Source of the DNA: Rhizobium sp. NLR16a
Lineage (GTDB): Bacteria; Pseudomonadota; Alphaproteobacteria; Rhizobiales; Rhizobiaceae
Reading direction: 5' to 3'
DNA length: 64,000 nt
NCBI RefSeq assembly: GCF_017948245.1
Contig: NZ_CP072872.1
Location: forward strand, 6,084-70,083
Both the position numbers and the translations under genes were made by a program. The notes under the pieces were generated by a model. It worked only from the letters and a program-made list of their open reading frames with translations, was not told the DNA's origin and did no database searches. Positions 33,466 through 42,335 of this stretch are shown here, piece by piece; the first letter of the stretch is position 1; each line of letters starts with the position of its first letter.

Positions 33466-34047
33466 TTAGGTTCTGAGATTAAACCAGAAGCGCTCTTTGA
33501 CACCCTTGTCGTTTGGAATGTCAAAAAACCAGGGATCTGCCCGACGGGGCCGGGGCGAAGTAATTCTTACCTTGCAGCCGTTGTCGCGGCGCCAGGAATC
33601 GTCAGCGCGGCCGTTGCGAATGACCTCGAGCGTGATTCGGCTCTGCTCATTGGCTTCATCGTTTCCATATAGGCGATGGAATTCGGAGCGATCCTTGCAC
33701 TTGTCTACGATCCGGATGCACAGATCCTTTTCATCGCGGAAGGCATGATCATCTCCATTGCTGCTCGAGGCGGGTTGAGAGCCGGCAGGGCATTCCTCGA
33801 AGACTTCCCGGCCAGGTTCTCCGGCTTTCGCCTCGTGGCAAATAGGCCAATCGAACCCAGGCTTTGACATTGCGGAGATGAGCTTTTTCATTGGCGGGAC
33901 GCAGTAGGGAACGCCTTGCCACGACGGGTTTTGTGAGGCGGCGCAAAGCAGCACTTGGCAGCCCCAGGAAGCATCCTCAGCCTTTGCACCTGTTGACCCG
34001 AAAGCGAGAGCGGTAAGACCGGCAGCGGCATAAAGCAGACGTTTCAT
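33466..34047 (-). CDS. Exported cysteine-rich protein of the conjugation region
   Basis: A 193-residue protein with a clear signal peptide (MKRLLYAAAGLTALAFGSTGAKA). The mature part has GCQVLLCAASQNPSW and PYCVPPMKKL, with more Cys later, so disulfide bonds in the periplasm are expected. The CQVLLC...PYCVPPM pattern is shared with other plasmid-borne exported proteins, as far as I recall, but the function is not known. Its ATG overlaps the stop of the membrane protein gene upstream (ATGA). Confidence 0.65.
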   Translation of the reverse strand: MKRLLYAAAGLTALAFGSTGAKAEDASWGCQVLLCAASQNPSWQGVPYCVPPMKKLISAMSKPGFDWPICHEAKAGEPGREVFEECPAGSQPASSSNGDDHAFRDEKDLCIRIVDKCKDRSEFHRLYGNDEANEQSRITLEVIRNGRADDSWRRDNGCKVRITSPRPRRADPWFFDIPNDKGVKERFWFNLRT

Positions 34048-34454
34048 ATCAGTTGGTCCTCATTGATCGTTGCGGCTGAAGAAGCCCGACCGACGAACAG
34101 CTTGTCGGTCGGAGCGACGTGTTGCACCTGATCCCCGGCGGCATAGATGACGGCAGCGATGAGCGCGAAGACTGAGAACCAGAATATCCCGATCCGAAAG
34201 AGAAGCGGCTGATTGGGGATGTCCCGGCATAGCGGCGGAAAGGCGAAGAGACCGACCAGGAAGCAGTCGAGTGCCATATGACGTTGATCGAGAAAGAGGA
34301 TTGATACGATCAGAAGCCCCACGGCCAATGGTGCGTGCACCCACCAGATTTTTTCCGAGACGGCGATCAGCGCGAACGACAGCGGAATGGCGAGCAGCAG
34401 GCTCGCCAGCGGATCCGTTGCGAACGAGTTCGCAATATGAACCAAGTCGGGCAA
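34044..34454 (-). CDS. Integral membrane protein, 136 residues
   Basis: Four hydrophobic stretches are seen: LASLLLAIPLSFALIAV, HAPLAVGLLIVSILFL, ALDCFLVGLFAFPPL and IGIFWFSVFALIAAVIY. The start is a TTG directly after the TAG of the small upstream gene, with AGAGGA about 12 bases before it. It lies inside the operon of exported proteins. A TrbC- or TraQ-like role is not supported by motifs. Function unknown. Confidence 0.6.
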   Translation of the reverse strand: MPDLVHIANSFATDPLASLLLAIPLSFALIAVSEKIWWVHAPLAVGLLIVSILFLDQRHMALDCFLVGLFAFPPLCRDIPNQPLLFRIGIFWFSVFALIAAVIYAAGDQVQHVAPTDKLFVGRASSAATINEDQLI

Positions 34455-34640
34455 CTATCGGTCTGTCCTCTTAGGCTTCCTGCGTGCGTCGATGAAGGGA
34501 GGTGAAATCTCGCTTTCGCGCTCTGCGAGGAGGTTGGCATCGGCGATCGGCTGGCGCTCCAACGTTTTGTCCACAGCCTTGCGTCGCCATTCGTTCATGT
34601 CGAGGACATAGGTGGCCCACATGCCATAGCGAGCCGCCAT
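34455..34640 (-). CDS. Small hypothetical protein, 61 residues
   Basis: The product begins MAARYGMWATYVLDMNEWRR and is basic and hydrophilic. Its stop abuts the TTG start of the next gene, which supports translation of both. A 12-nt gap separates it from the upstream nuclease-like gene. No motif is recognised. Confidence 0.45.
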   Translation of the reverse strand: MAARYGMWATYVLDMNEWRRKAVDKTLERQPIADANLLAERESEISPPFIDARRKPKRTDR

Positions 34641-34652
34641 TGCGTATCGCTG

Positions 34653-35147
34653 CTAGGCTAGATACTGGCTGTTGTAAGAGTGAGGGGACGCGACACGCGC
34701 CCAGCCGACGCGAAGCATTTCCACCGCGACGTCGCGCCCGCCTGATGTGCAACGCGCCTGCGGGATTCCGTCATTGCCATAAGATACAACGCTGCATTCG
34801 ACCGGTTTGTTACCTATGGTCCTTTTTAGCCAGGCTTTGGCGAGCGGGCCGCAGGGGACCGGCGAAGGTGCCTTCTGCCGTTCGCGGTTCAGCCATTTTG
34901 GATCAAGAGCCCATTGGGGGAGCTCGCACGCATCGATGTCGACGAGGCGCACGCGCTGCGCATATTGAGGATACCATAGGGTTCGGCCATCCATGACCGC
35001 AACCCGTCCTTTGTAGACGGGATATGCCGGAACATCGGACCAATCCTGCTGCTGCCTGGTCGCGGCCGGATTCTCGACGAGATCAGCTGCCGTAGCGGGT
35101 TGGACGATCGCTGTAAGAACCGCGGCTGCGGACAGGTATCGCTTCAT
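34653..35147 (-). CDS. Exported staphylococcal-nuclease-like protein, degenerate
   Basis: A 164-residue protein with signal peptide (MKRYLSAAAVLTAIVQPATA). The fold signature is seen in MDGRTL, RVRLVDIDACELPQW and ARCTSGGRDVAVEMLRVGWA. The first catalytic Arg (RL) and the Glu of DACE may be kept, but the arginine usual before ARC in thermonucleases is absent. It overlaps the next paralogue by ATGA. Of the three related proteins in the operon it is the closest to an active enzyme. Confidence 0.7.
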   Translation of the reverse strand: MKRYLSAAAVLTAIVQPATAADLVENPAATRQQQDWSDVPAYPVYKGRVAVMDGRTLWYPQYAQRVRLVDIDACELPQWALDPKWLNRERQKAPSPVPCGPLAKAWLKRTIGNKPVECSVVSYGNDGIPQARCTSGGRDVAVEMLRVGWARVASPHSYNSQYLA

Positions 35148-35680
35148 GGGCTTGCCTTCTTGTTTCGTGCATTCACCTCACGGCTCAGGAGAATGGCCGG
35201 GTGCTGCACGTCTTCAAATTGCCAGAGGCCTGCTCGCTTATCCCGAGCAAGTTGTTCGGCCACGGCATAAGGTACGTGATAGGGCAAGCCCTCACCGTTG
35301 AGGGCTGCGAAGGCGTATCCACTTGTGATCAGGACGTTCGCGAGGTCGAGCCGTTGTTTTCCGACGGTGGCGTAGCAGACGACGTAGGCGGTATCATCCT
35401 TCTTCGCCACCGGGGCGCAAACAGGTTTGGTGTCCTTGATGTATGCAGCAAACACGGCAAGGGAGGCATCGCCGCAATCGCGCTTCTGCCCGTGTTTGTC
35501 GGTATATGAAGTGCCGCGCAAACATGATTGAACTCCATAGAGCCGGAAGCGCTTGCCGTCCGAGGTCCACGTATCGCCGGTTTCCAAGGTGACGCCGGGC
35601 AGCAGATCAAAATATCCATCGGGCGCGGCCATGGCGGTAGTTGTCAAGAGAGCCGAGAGAAGGAGAAGAGCCCTTCTCAT
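35144..35680 (-). CDS. Exported staphylococcal-nuclease-like protein without catalytic residues
   Basis: A 178-residue protein with signal peptide (MRRALLLLSALLTTTAMA). ETGDTW, FRLYGVQSCLRG, and QRLDLANVLITSGYAFA follow the thermonuclease pattern. The pattern's catalytic Glu is replaced (QSCLRG in place of D-x-P-E) and the second Arg is missing, so it should not cut DNA. Four Cys may form disulfides. The ends overlap those of both neighbours by four bases. Confidence 0.7.
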   Translation of the reverse strand: MRRALLLLSALLTTTAMAAPDGYFDLLPGVTLETGDTWTSDGKRFRLYGVQSCLRGTSYTDKHGQKRDCGDASLAVFAAYIKDTKPVCAPVAKKDDTAYVVCYATVGKQRLDLANVLITSGYAFAALNGEGLPYHVPYAVAEQLARDKRAGLWQFEDVQHPAILLSREVNARNKKASP

Positions 35681-36285
35681 TGGCCCTTAACCCTCGGATC
35701 GGCCCACATTCCAAATGAGCCCTCCCGGCCGATTTCCTCGGCCTTGGTGAGATCTGGACGAACAGGCGTTCCGTCTGGCTTCTTTGAGAGGCGGAGTGCA
35801 CCGAGTGACAGAAGCTGCTCTTCGAACATGTCGACGGAATCGAGACTACCGGGAAAATTATAGTAGCCGTAGCAAGTCGCGTTCTGGACCGGGGCACCTT
35901 GCTCGCTCACGAAGGCGCGGCAAAATACGACCTTGGGGTTTTGCAGCATGATTTGAAGCTGCTGCTGCGCAAAGTCAGTGCAGGTCCCGGCGAAGTCTTC
36001 GCTGCGATTGACCATCTCGCCTTTGCAAGGCTCAAGCCCGTAAAGGTGCAGTGTCGTTTTCTCGTCTACGCGGAAGTCAGTCGGCGAAACAGCCTTGAAG
36101 CCGGCTGTTGTTGCATAGCCTTTGCGGTCGCCGACTTTGCCGCTCCCGTCATAATACTCGATCACCAGCACGGTCTTTCCCGGTGCTGCCAGGGACTTGA
36201 TGTAGTCCTTGTTGATGTCCGTAACGGACAAGGCGGGTGTTGCCATTAAGCAACTTGCTACTGCGGCAATTATCATCCGTTTCAT
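35677..36285 (-). CDS. Exported, most diverged staphylococcal-nuclease-like protein
   Basis: A 202-residue protein with signal peptide (MKRMIIAAVASCLMATPALS). TTLHLYGLEPCKGE and QNATCYGYYNF match the corresponding positions of its two downstream neighbours. The first catalytic Arg is lost (LHL). The end LSLGALRL fits the closing helix of the fold. The ATG is preceded by AAGGGCTAG four bases away. It is the first gene of the operon and divergent from the VirB operon with a 159-nt gap. Confidence 0.6.
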   Translation of the reverse strand: MKRMIIAAVASCLMATPALSVTDINKDYIKSLAAPGKTVLVIEYYDGSGKVGDRKGYATTAGFKAVSPTDFRVDEKTTLHLYGLEPCKGEMVNRSEDFAGTCTDFAQQQLQIMLQNPKVVFCRAFVSEQGAPVQNATCYGYYNFPGSLDSVDMFEEQLLSLGALRLSKKPDGTPVRPDLTKAEEIGREGSFGMWADPRVKGQ

Positions 36286-36444
36286 TTTCTAGCCCTTACC
36301 CATATTGCTTCCGTCTATTGCCCCGCGAAAAGGGGTTTAAGTGTGCAGCCAAAAAGTGTATCGCTGAACCAAATCGATGTCACACGTTCACCAACTTAAT
36401 CAGTTTTTGTGTCAATCACAACACCGCAAGTTTGGCGGGGACCG
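36286..36444. promoter_or_regulatory. Divergent promoter region between the exported-protein operon and the VirB operon
   Basis: The gap is unusually AT-rich for the window. A CCCC/GGGG hairpin lies at about 36321-36335, and a TTGTG-TCAAT-CACAA inverted repeat at 36407-36421, 24 bp before the first VirB-operon start. Both operons probably share regulation through this stretch. Confidence 0.5.
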
Positions 36445-37404
36445 ATGGAAAAAAGGGCTAGAATTGCAGGCAGTTCGGGCAAGGCCGCGTTGGCGGGGAC
36501 TGCCCTTTTGACCATGTTCCTGGGCGGGATAAGTCACGCCCAAGACGGTCATAAAAATGGAAATATTGCTGATAATAAAGGCACTTGGCAAACTAAGAGT
36601 AATGCTGAGTTTGCAACGAACTTTGAGGAACGATGGAATGGGCCTGAAAAGGAGTTCGTTCTTGGCTTTGATGGGGTCGTAAAGCAGACCGACAACGCAG
36701 ATGAAAACCAACCGAAATTTAGGGGTTTGAATCAAATTGATGCAGCCTTAGGCTATTCTGCTACCAGCAGTGGCGCAGCACAAAATGCTGAAAATGTGCA
36801 ACTTCCGACAGGCTCAATAACGCAATTTGATGCAGATTTTCAGGCGAACAGCGGCACCAAGGAAGTGCATGAATGTGGTCCGTCTCCGCTAAACACTGAC
36901 GAAATTAAGTCTTTGGTCGTCCAGACGGCGCGGAAGTACAGCGTCGATGAAGTCTTCGCGGCGGCAATCGCCTGGGCAGAGAGTGGCTTTGATCAAAGCC
37001 GCAACTCGCCCAAGGGTGCTCGCGGGCCGATGCAGCTCATGCCGGCTACGGCCGCTCGCTTTGGCGTCAAGGATGTCTGTGATCCGGCACAGAACATCGA
37101 GGGTGGCATAAAGTATCTGCGGGTACTGCTCGACGAGTTCCAAAACCCCCTACTCGTCGCGGCCGCCTACAACAGCGGCGAACAGCGGATCTATGAGCAC
37201 GGTGGCATCCCGCCCTTCCAAGAAACGGTCGGATACGTCGCCAAGGTCGTGAACTATCAGCTCGGGCTGCCCATGCCGGCGGCAAAAGGCAAATCCAGAA
37301 AGCCCGCTCAGCAAGCGGTCTCGGATGCGAGTGACAGCGGGGACGCTGGTGTCATCGCTGTGAAGAAAACCGGCGCGTTTGTCGGCGGTGTGATGCACTT
37401 TTGA
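36445..37404 (+). CDS. virB1: VirB1-like lytic transglycosylase
   Basis: A 319-residue exported enzyme, started at the ATG 36445 (MEKRARIAG...) because this gives a proper signal peptide ending ISHA. A 120-residue Asn/Gln/Thr-rich region precedes the SLT domain at about residues 150-275. AIAWAESGFD supplies the catalytic Glu. GARGPMQLMPATAARFGV and AAYNSG are the usual companion motifs. It opens peptidoglycan so that the channel can pass. Its codon and base use before the SLT domain is more AT-rich than in the neighbours. First gene of the operon; a second transglycosylase lies at 40524. Confidence 0.85.
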   Translation: MEKRARIAGSSGKAALAGTALLTMFLGGISHAQDGHKNGNIADNKGTWQTKSNAEFATNFEERWNGPEKEFVLGFDGVVKQTDNADENQPKFRGLNQIDAALGYSATSSGAAQNAENVQLPTGSITQFDADFQANSGTKEVHECGPSPLNTDEIKSLVVQTARKYSVDEVFAAAIAWAESGFDQSRNSPKGARGPMQLMPATAARFGVKDVCDPAQNIEGGIKYLRVLLDEFQNPLLVAAAYNSGEQRIYEHGGIPPFQETVGYVAKVVNYQLGLPMPAAKGKSRKPAQQAVSDASDSGDAGVIAVKKTGAFVGGVMHF

Positions 37405-37415
37405 AGGAGAGAAGT

Positions 37416-37763
37416 ATGCAGATTGCAATGCAAACGGGGAAGTCTCAGGCTGTAAAGCTTGCGGCTCTGTTCGGTCTCGTGGCCGCTATCCAAATCGTTG
37501 GCGCCGATATCGCCTTTGCGCAGGCTGCCGGAGGAGGCGCCTTCGCGCCGCTTCAAACCGCGGTCCAGATGATCGTCGATTTCATCACCGGTCCCTTCGG
37601 CCGCCTGATGGCGATCATTGCCGTCATCGGACTTGGCTTCCTCGCCTTTGCCGGCCGTCTTTCATGGTTCACGGCGGGCGCGGTCGTCATTGGCATTGGT
37701 CTTGTGTTCGGTGCGCCGTCGATCGTTGACCAAATGATTTCGTCCGTCGGCGGCGGCAACTGA
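37416..37763 (+). CDS. virB2: VirB2-like major pilin
   Basis: A 115-residue propilin. A long signal peptide ends at about residue 35 (ADIAFAQA). Two hydrophobic helices follow (GPFGRLMAIIAVIGLGFLAFAG and AGAVVIGIGLVFGAPSIV) with a short basic loop, the usual VirB2 hairpin. AAGGAG lies nine bases before the ATG. The pilin is inserted in the inner membrane and later built into the conjugative pilus. Confidence 0.9.
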   Translation: MQIAMQTGKSQAVKLAALFGLVAAIQIVGADIAFAQAAGGGAFAPLQTAVQMIVDFITGPFGRLMAIIAVIGLGFLAFAGRLSWFTAGAVVIGIGLVFGAPSIVDQMISSVGGGN

Positions 37764-37765
37764 TC

Positions 37766-38065
37766 ATGAGCGAGTTTCAGGACGAAAAGCCATCTCTGAC
37801 GCCGCTGGTGATCGGGTTAACCCGGTCCCCAACGCTTTGGGGTGTGCCTTATATGGCGGTAGTGCTGATCGTTGGCATCACCATCATCGGCTGGCTGGCA
37901 ACGAACCATCTTTTGGCGTTGCTCATCGCTCCAGTCGCCTACCTTGTCCTGTTCTCGCTCTGCGCCTGGGACAACAAGATCCTCGAGGTGCTGCAGGTGA
38001 CGTCTCGCAAGACCCCGCGCACGCCCAACAAGCGCTTTTGGGGCACTAACTCCTACGGACCGTAA
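37766..38065 (+). CDS. virB3: VirB3-like inner-membrane component
   Basis: A 99-residue protein. LTRSPTLWGVPYMAVVLIVGI is the typical VirB3 start (R-P-x-x-x-G-V), followed by a hairpin of two membrane helices and a C-terminal cytoplasmic tail. It begins two bases after virB2 and ends two bases before virB4. VirB3 docks on VirB4 at the inner membrane. Confidence 0.9.
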   Translation: MSEFQDEKPSLTPLVIGLTRSPTLWGVPYMAVVLIVGITIIGWLATNHLLALLIAPVAYLVLFSLCAWDNKILEVLQVTSRKTPRTPNKRFWGTNSYGP

Positions 38066-38067
38066 CC

Positions 38068-40527
38068 ATGCTGAAAGTTGTCAAAGAAGAGCTTGGGTTT
38101 GGCCGGGTCGCTGGAAACGAGCGGCCCATGTCGACTCATATTCCGTATCTGCGCCACGTCTCTGATACGGTTATCGGGCTGGAGAACGGCTCACTTATGA
38201 GCGTCATCAAACTTGATGGCCTGTTCTTCCAAACGGAAGACCAGGCTGAGCTCAACATGCGATCGGTCGTACAAAACACGATGATCCGAGCCTTGGGATC
38301 CAGCCGCTATTCTCTTTGGTCGACCGTAATCCGCCGAGAGGTCGAAACGGAGATTGGCGGCGCCTATGACTCATCGTTCTGCGATCTTTTGAACAAGCGC
38401 TATATGGAACAGCTGCGCCATAAGCGCATGTTCACGAACGAGATTTACCTGACCATCGTGCGCTCCGGCATGCGGGGTGCACTTGGCGTCGGCGACACGC
38501 TGAAAAGGATCTTCGACCGGGCCAACAAAGACGCTCGGGTCCAGCAAACGCGCGAAGACGTTACAGAGCTTGAAGAGCTGATCGGCAACATCGTGCGCGA
38601 TCTCCACAAATATGGAGCCCGGGCGCTCGGCATTACCTATCGTCGCAGGAACGATCACGAGGCCAAGATCGAAGGACAGGAGGAGACGGAAAGGGGCGAG
38701 CCCTACTCCGAGCCCTGCGAATTCTTCAATACGATCCTGACATGCGGCGTGCCGCGTAAAATGCGCCTACCACGCATGGGTATCCGCAATTACGTGGGCA
38801 CGTCGCGACTGCATTTCAGCAAACGGACCATGCAGGCTCAAGCGGCGGTAGATGAAGACAGCCGCTTTGGCGCGCTCCTGTCGATCAAGGAATACCCGCC
38901 CTTTACCGGCCCGGGCATGCTCGATGGCTTGTTGCAGGTGAACCACGAATTCATCCTGACGCAATCCTTCACCATCGCCGACAAGCCGATTGCGCAAGAG
39001 CGTATTAGCCGCCTGCAGCGGCAAATCCGGGCATCGGACGAATCCGGCAGTTCGGTCGAGCAGGATATCGACTTTGCGCTCAATAGCCTGATGAACCAGG
39101 AAGCCGTGTTCGGCTTCCACCATCTTTCGCTTTTGTGCTTGTCCCGCGATTTGCAGGGCATAAGCCGCACGGTTTCCGAACTCGGCGCCTGCCTCACCGA
39201 CATGAACATCAACTGGCTTCGTGAGGATTTGAACCTCGAGGCCGCGTTTTGGGCGCAGCTCCCCGGCAACCACAGCTACATTTCCCGCAAGGCGATGCTT
39301 TCTAGCGCAAATTTCTCCGGCCTCTCCTCAATGCACAATTTCGCGACGGGGCAGGCTGATCGCACTCATTGGGGACTGCCGATCACCATTCTCGAAACCA
39401 CGTCGCAAACGCCGTATTGGTTCAACTTCCATCGCCGCGACATCGGCCACTTCCTTGTTACCGGCCCCACTGGCTCCGGCAAGACGGTCGCGTTGACGTT
39501 CTTGTTGGCGCAGGCGATGCGAGTTTCGCCCACGCCAAGGGCCGTGTTCTTCGACAAAGACCGAGGGGCGGAAATCTTCGTAAGGGCGATCGGCGGTTCG
39601 TATGAGGTGCTGTCGCCGGGGACGCCAACCGGCTTCAACCCGCTTCAGCTCGACAATACCGGCCCCAATCGCGAATTCTTGCTGCGGCTCTTGAAGGCAA
39701 TGCTGCGCTCAGGTGATCGCAACGACTTTACCCAAGAAGACGAGGATACGCTTGAAAGAGCGATCGTTCGTCTGATGCAGGAACCTGCCGCGGAACGCAA
39801 TTTGCCAAATCTCGCCGGTCTGCTGGTGGGCCGGTCGCGGGCGGATGCCAATGACCTTCATTCCCGCCTCCGCCCTTGGATCGACGGCGAAAAGGCGTGG
39901 CTGTTCAACGCTCAGCATGACGTCCTCTCCTTCTCTGGTCGCAGCGTCTTCGGGTTCGACATGACGAACATCCTCGGCAACGAGGATCTTCGCACGCCGG
40001 CGCTGATGTACCTCTATCACCGTTTGGACGAGCTGCTGGACGGCAACCCGGTCATGTTCTTCATGGACGAGGGTTGGCAGCTCCTCATGGACGAGACCTT
40101 TTCGGCCTTCATCGTCGATAAGATGAAGACCATCCGTAAGCTCAACGGCATTGTCGGTTTCGGCACTCAGTCCGCCGCAGATATCGCCAAGGCGAAAGCT
40201 TCGCATACTCTGATCGAGCAATCGGCGACCAATATTCATTTTCCAAACCCTCGGGCCGATGAAGACAGCTACATCAAGCGCTTCGGCCTGACGGTGAAGG
40301 AATTCAACTTCATCAAGAACACCCCGCCCGAAAAGCGAACCTTCCTGATCAAACACGGCAATGACTCGGTAATCGCCCGGCTCGATCTCTCCACTATGCC
40401 CGATCTCGTGAAGGTGCTTTCCGGACGAAAGGAGACTGTCGAGGAGTGTGCGGCACTTCGGGAAAAATATGGCGACGAGCCCGAAAAATGGCTGGCTGAT
40501 TTTTGCGGATGGGAGAAGGCCGAATGA
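38068..40527 (+). CDS. virB4: VirB4-like T4SS ATPase
   Basis: An 819-residue ATPase, the usual VirB4 length. Walker A is VTGPTGSGKTVAL near residue 470 and Walker B is VMFFMDEGWQLL near residue 665, followed by GFGTQSAADIAKA. The N-terminal domain (residues 1-400) has no membrane segment. It powers pilus assembly and substrate transfer at the cytoplasmic face. The last codon overlaps the next start (ATGA). Confidence 0.95.
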   Translation: MLKVVKEELGFGRVAGNERPMSTHIPYLRHVSDTVIGLENGSLMSVIKLDGLFFQTEDQAELNMRSVVQNTMIRALGSSRYSLWSTVIRREVETEIGGAYDSSFCDLLNKRYMEQLRHKRMFTNEIYLTIVRSGMRGALGVGDTLKRIFDRANKDARVQQTREDVTELEELIGNIVRDLHKYGARALGITYRRRNDHEAKIEGQEETERGEPYSEPCEFFNTILTCGVPRKMRLPRMGIRNYVGTSRLHFSKRTMQAQAAVDEDSRFGALLSIKEYPPFTGPGMLDGLLQVNHEFILTQSFTIADKPIAQERISRLQRQIRASDESGSSVEQDIDFALNSLMNQEAVFGFHHLSLLCLSRDLQGISRTVSELGACLTDMNINWLREDLNLEAAFWAQLPGNHSYISRKAMLSSANFSGLSSMHNFATGQADRTHWGLPITILETTSQTPYWFNFHRRDIGHFLVTGPTGSGKTVALTFLLAQAMRVSPTPRAVFFDKDRGAEIFVRAIGGSYEVLSPGTPTGFNPLQLDNTGPNREFLLRLLKAMLRSGDRNDFTQEDEDTLERAIVRLMQEPAAERNLPNLAGLLVGRSRADANDLHSRLRPWIDGEKAWLFNAQHDVLSFSGRSVFGFDMTNILGNEDLRTPALMYLYHRLDELLDGNPVMFFMDEGWQLLMDETFSAFIVDKMKTIRKLNGIVGFGTQSAADIAKAKASHTLIEQSATNIHFPNPRADEDSYIKRFGLTVKEFNFIKNTPPEKRTFLIKHGNDSVIARLDLSTMPDLVKVLSGRKETVEECAALREKYGDEPEKWLADFCGWEKAE

Positions 40528-41612
40528 GGAAAAGTCCTGCATTAGGGGCAATTTCAGCGCTGTGGCTTGGCGTTGCTGGACCGGCTGTTTCTCAGGTGCC
40601 CGTCATCGACGGAAAAGTGCTCGAGACCGACATAAAACGCGACGCGACAACCACGGAAATCGAAAAGACGGACAGCGACCGTCACACGGTCAGCAAAAGT
40701 GTGACCTGCTCGATGTATCGCCCAGGCCGAAGCGGCGATGCAGCCTCAGCGGCCACGGCAAATCCGGAGATTACCGGTCTGGTGAAGCGTGTCGCCCAAG
40801 AGGAAGGCGTCGATGAAAACCTCTTCATGGCGCTTGTCTATCAAGAAAGCCGCTTCAATCCTTGTGCGAAATCGCCGGTCGGCGCGATCGGGCTTTCTCA
40901 ACTCATGCCTGGTACGGCAAAAGATCTCGGGGTCGATCCGCACAATATCGAAGACAATCTCCGCGGCGGGGCGCGCTACCTGAAGCAACAACTTCGCCGG
41001 TTCAACGGCAACACCAATCTGGCGTTGGCCGCCTACAATGCGGGACCCGGCAACGTACAGAAGTATGGCGGGATTCCTCCATTCAAGGAAACGCAAGGGT
41101 ATGTCGCGAACATCACCCAAAAGTGGCTCCCGGCCTTCGGGGGTTCCGATGTTGCCAATATCCCGGTGAACTATGGCGGCGGATCGACGTCCTTTACCGG
41201 CATGCGGGATTCTACCATCAATTCCATGGCGACGTCGCAGGCGATCGGCGAAGGCGGCGGCAACGTCGCATCGTGGCTGCAACAGTTAGGTGCGATGTCC
41301 AGCGGCACTATCCAGGACAGTTGGGACCACAACTCCGGTGCCCGCAACGCCAATCTCGAAATGATGAACCAAGTCATCCGCCTCGGCACAACGATGGCGG
41401 ATCTGATGAACTCCCGTAACGCGGTTGATCTCAGCGGCCTGTCCGGGTCCTCGCGCACCAGCGATTTCAAGGATGATGACGATAAGGAGGATCGCGAAAC
41501 GACCGGTTTGTGCGATCCGCGCCAGGAGCTCGAATGGAGCCCGGTGGAGAAGGCTTGCGTCCAAAAACGGGAACGCGAGGACAACGTAGAACTGATGTTG
41601 AACGCTCAATGA
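40524..41612 (+). CDS. Second lytic transglycosylase of the T4SS, with a long C-terminal region
   Basis: A 362-residue exported protein with signal peptide to about residue 28. SLT motifs lie at residues 95-215: ALVYQESRFN (catalytic Glu), GAIGLSQLMPGTAKDLGV, ALAAYNAGPGNV. After the signal it has QVPVIDG, the same heptamer that opens mature VirB5 of the next gene. The C-terminal 140 residues are not part of the SLT fold and include the acidic run DFKDDDDKED. It replaces or supplements VirB1. The gene sits between virB4 and virB5. Confidence 0.85.
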   Translation: MRKSPALGAISALWLGVAGPAVSQVPVIDGKVLETDIKRDATTTEIEKTDSDRHTVSKSVTCSMYRPGRSGDAASAATANPEITGLVKRVAQEEGVDENLFMALVYQESRFNPCAKSPVGAIGLSQLMPGTAKDLGVDPHNIEDNLRGGARYLKQQLRRFNGNTNLALAAYNAGPGNVQKYGGIPPFKETQGYVANITQKWLPAFGGSDVANIPVNYGGGSTSFTGMRDSTINSMATSQAIGEGGGNVASWLQQLGAMSSGTIQDSWDHNSGARNANLEMMNQVIRLGTTMADLMNSRNAVDLSGLSGSSRTSDFKDDDDKEDRETTGLCDPRQELEWSPVEKACVQKREREDNVELMLNAQ

Positions 41613-41623
41613 GGAGAACTGCC

Positions 41624-42328
41624 ATGAAACGTTTGATTTTGACGGCGTATTCGGTGGCCGCCCTTGCGTCCTCGGCTTTGGCGCAAGTTCCGGTTATCGA
41701 CGGTGCCAATCTTGAGATTGCGCAGCGAACGTCGAAGACGACCGATGATATCCTTGGCACTAACAAGGAAGTGCTGAAAACGGTCCAGGAAACCCTTCAA
41801 GCGGTGACCGGCGACCGCGGAAGCGATGCCAACCAGATGCAAAATCTTGCCGTTGGCAATGGCTTCAGCGTCTCACAGATGCCGTCGTTCGATAGCCTGA
41901 TGTCGGGTGGCGTTCCAAACTTCGGCGGTATGGGCGGCGATGTCGCCAAGGTCGCAACGACCTTCATCAACGGCCTGCAGCTAGTGAAAAATCTGTCCGG
42001 CCAGTCGGGCAGCTCCTTTTCCGGCGACAAGTCCTATGAGGAGATGGTGAACACCGTTCTTGGCGTCGCTGCTCTCGTCACCGGTTCACAGCAGGCCGTC
42101 CAGACTCGCCGCTCGTCTTTCGAGCAGGCTGGCGCAAATATCGGCCAAGCCAAGGACATTAAGGGCTCGATCGATCAGAACACTCAGCTTCAGGTGCAAG
42201 CCGGGCTGACGATCAACGAGCTGATCGGCGTGATGAACGGGGCCGTATCGTCGCTCCAGGCCGACAACCAAAGACGCCTGACCGACATCTCTAATTCTAA
42301 GAAGGCTCTCAGCTACAGTGACCAGTAA
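41624..42328 (+). CDS. virB5: VirB5-like minor pilin
   Basis: A 234-residue exported protein. The start at 41624 has AGGAG eight bases before it and gives the signal peptide MKRLILTAYSVAALASSALA. The mature part opens QVPVIDGANLEIAQ and is then helical, as in VirB5/TraC proteins located at the pilus tip. It has no membrane segment after the signal. The stop overlaps the next reading frame slightly. Confidence 0.85.
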   Translation: MKRLILTAYSVAALASSALAQVPVIDGANLEIAQRTSKTTDDILGTNKEVLKTVQETLQAVTGDRGSDANQMQNLAVGNGFSVSQMPSFDSLMSGGVPNFGGMGGDVAKVATTFINGLQLVKNLSGQSGSSFSGDKSYEEMVNTVLGVAALVTGSQQAVQTRRSSFEQAGANIGQAKDIKGSIDQNTQLQVQAGLTINELIGVMNGAVSSLQADNQRRLTDISNSKKALSYSDQ

Positions 42329-42335
42329 AATCACC

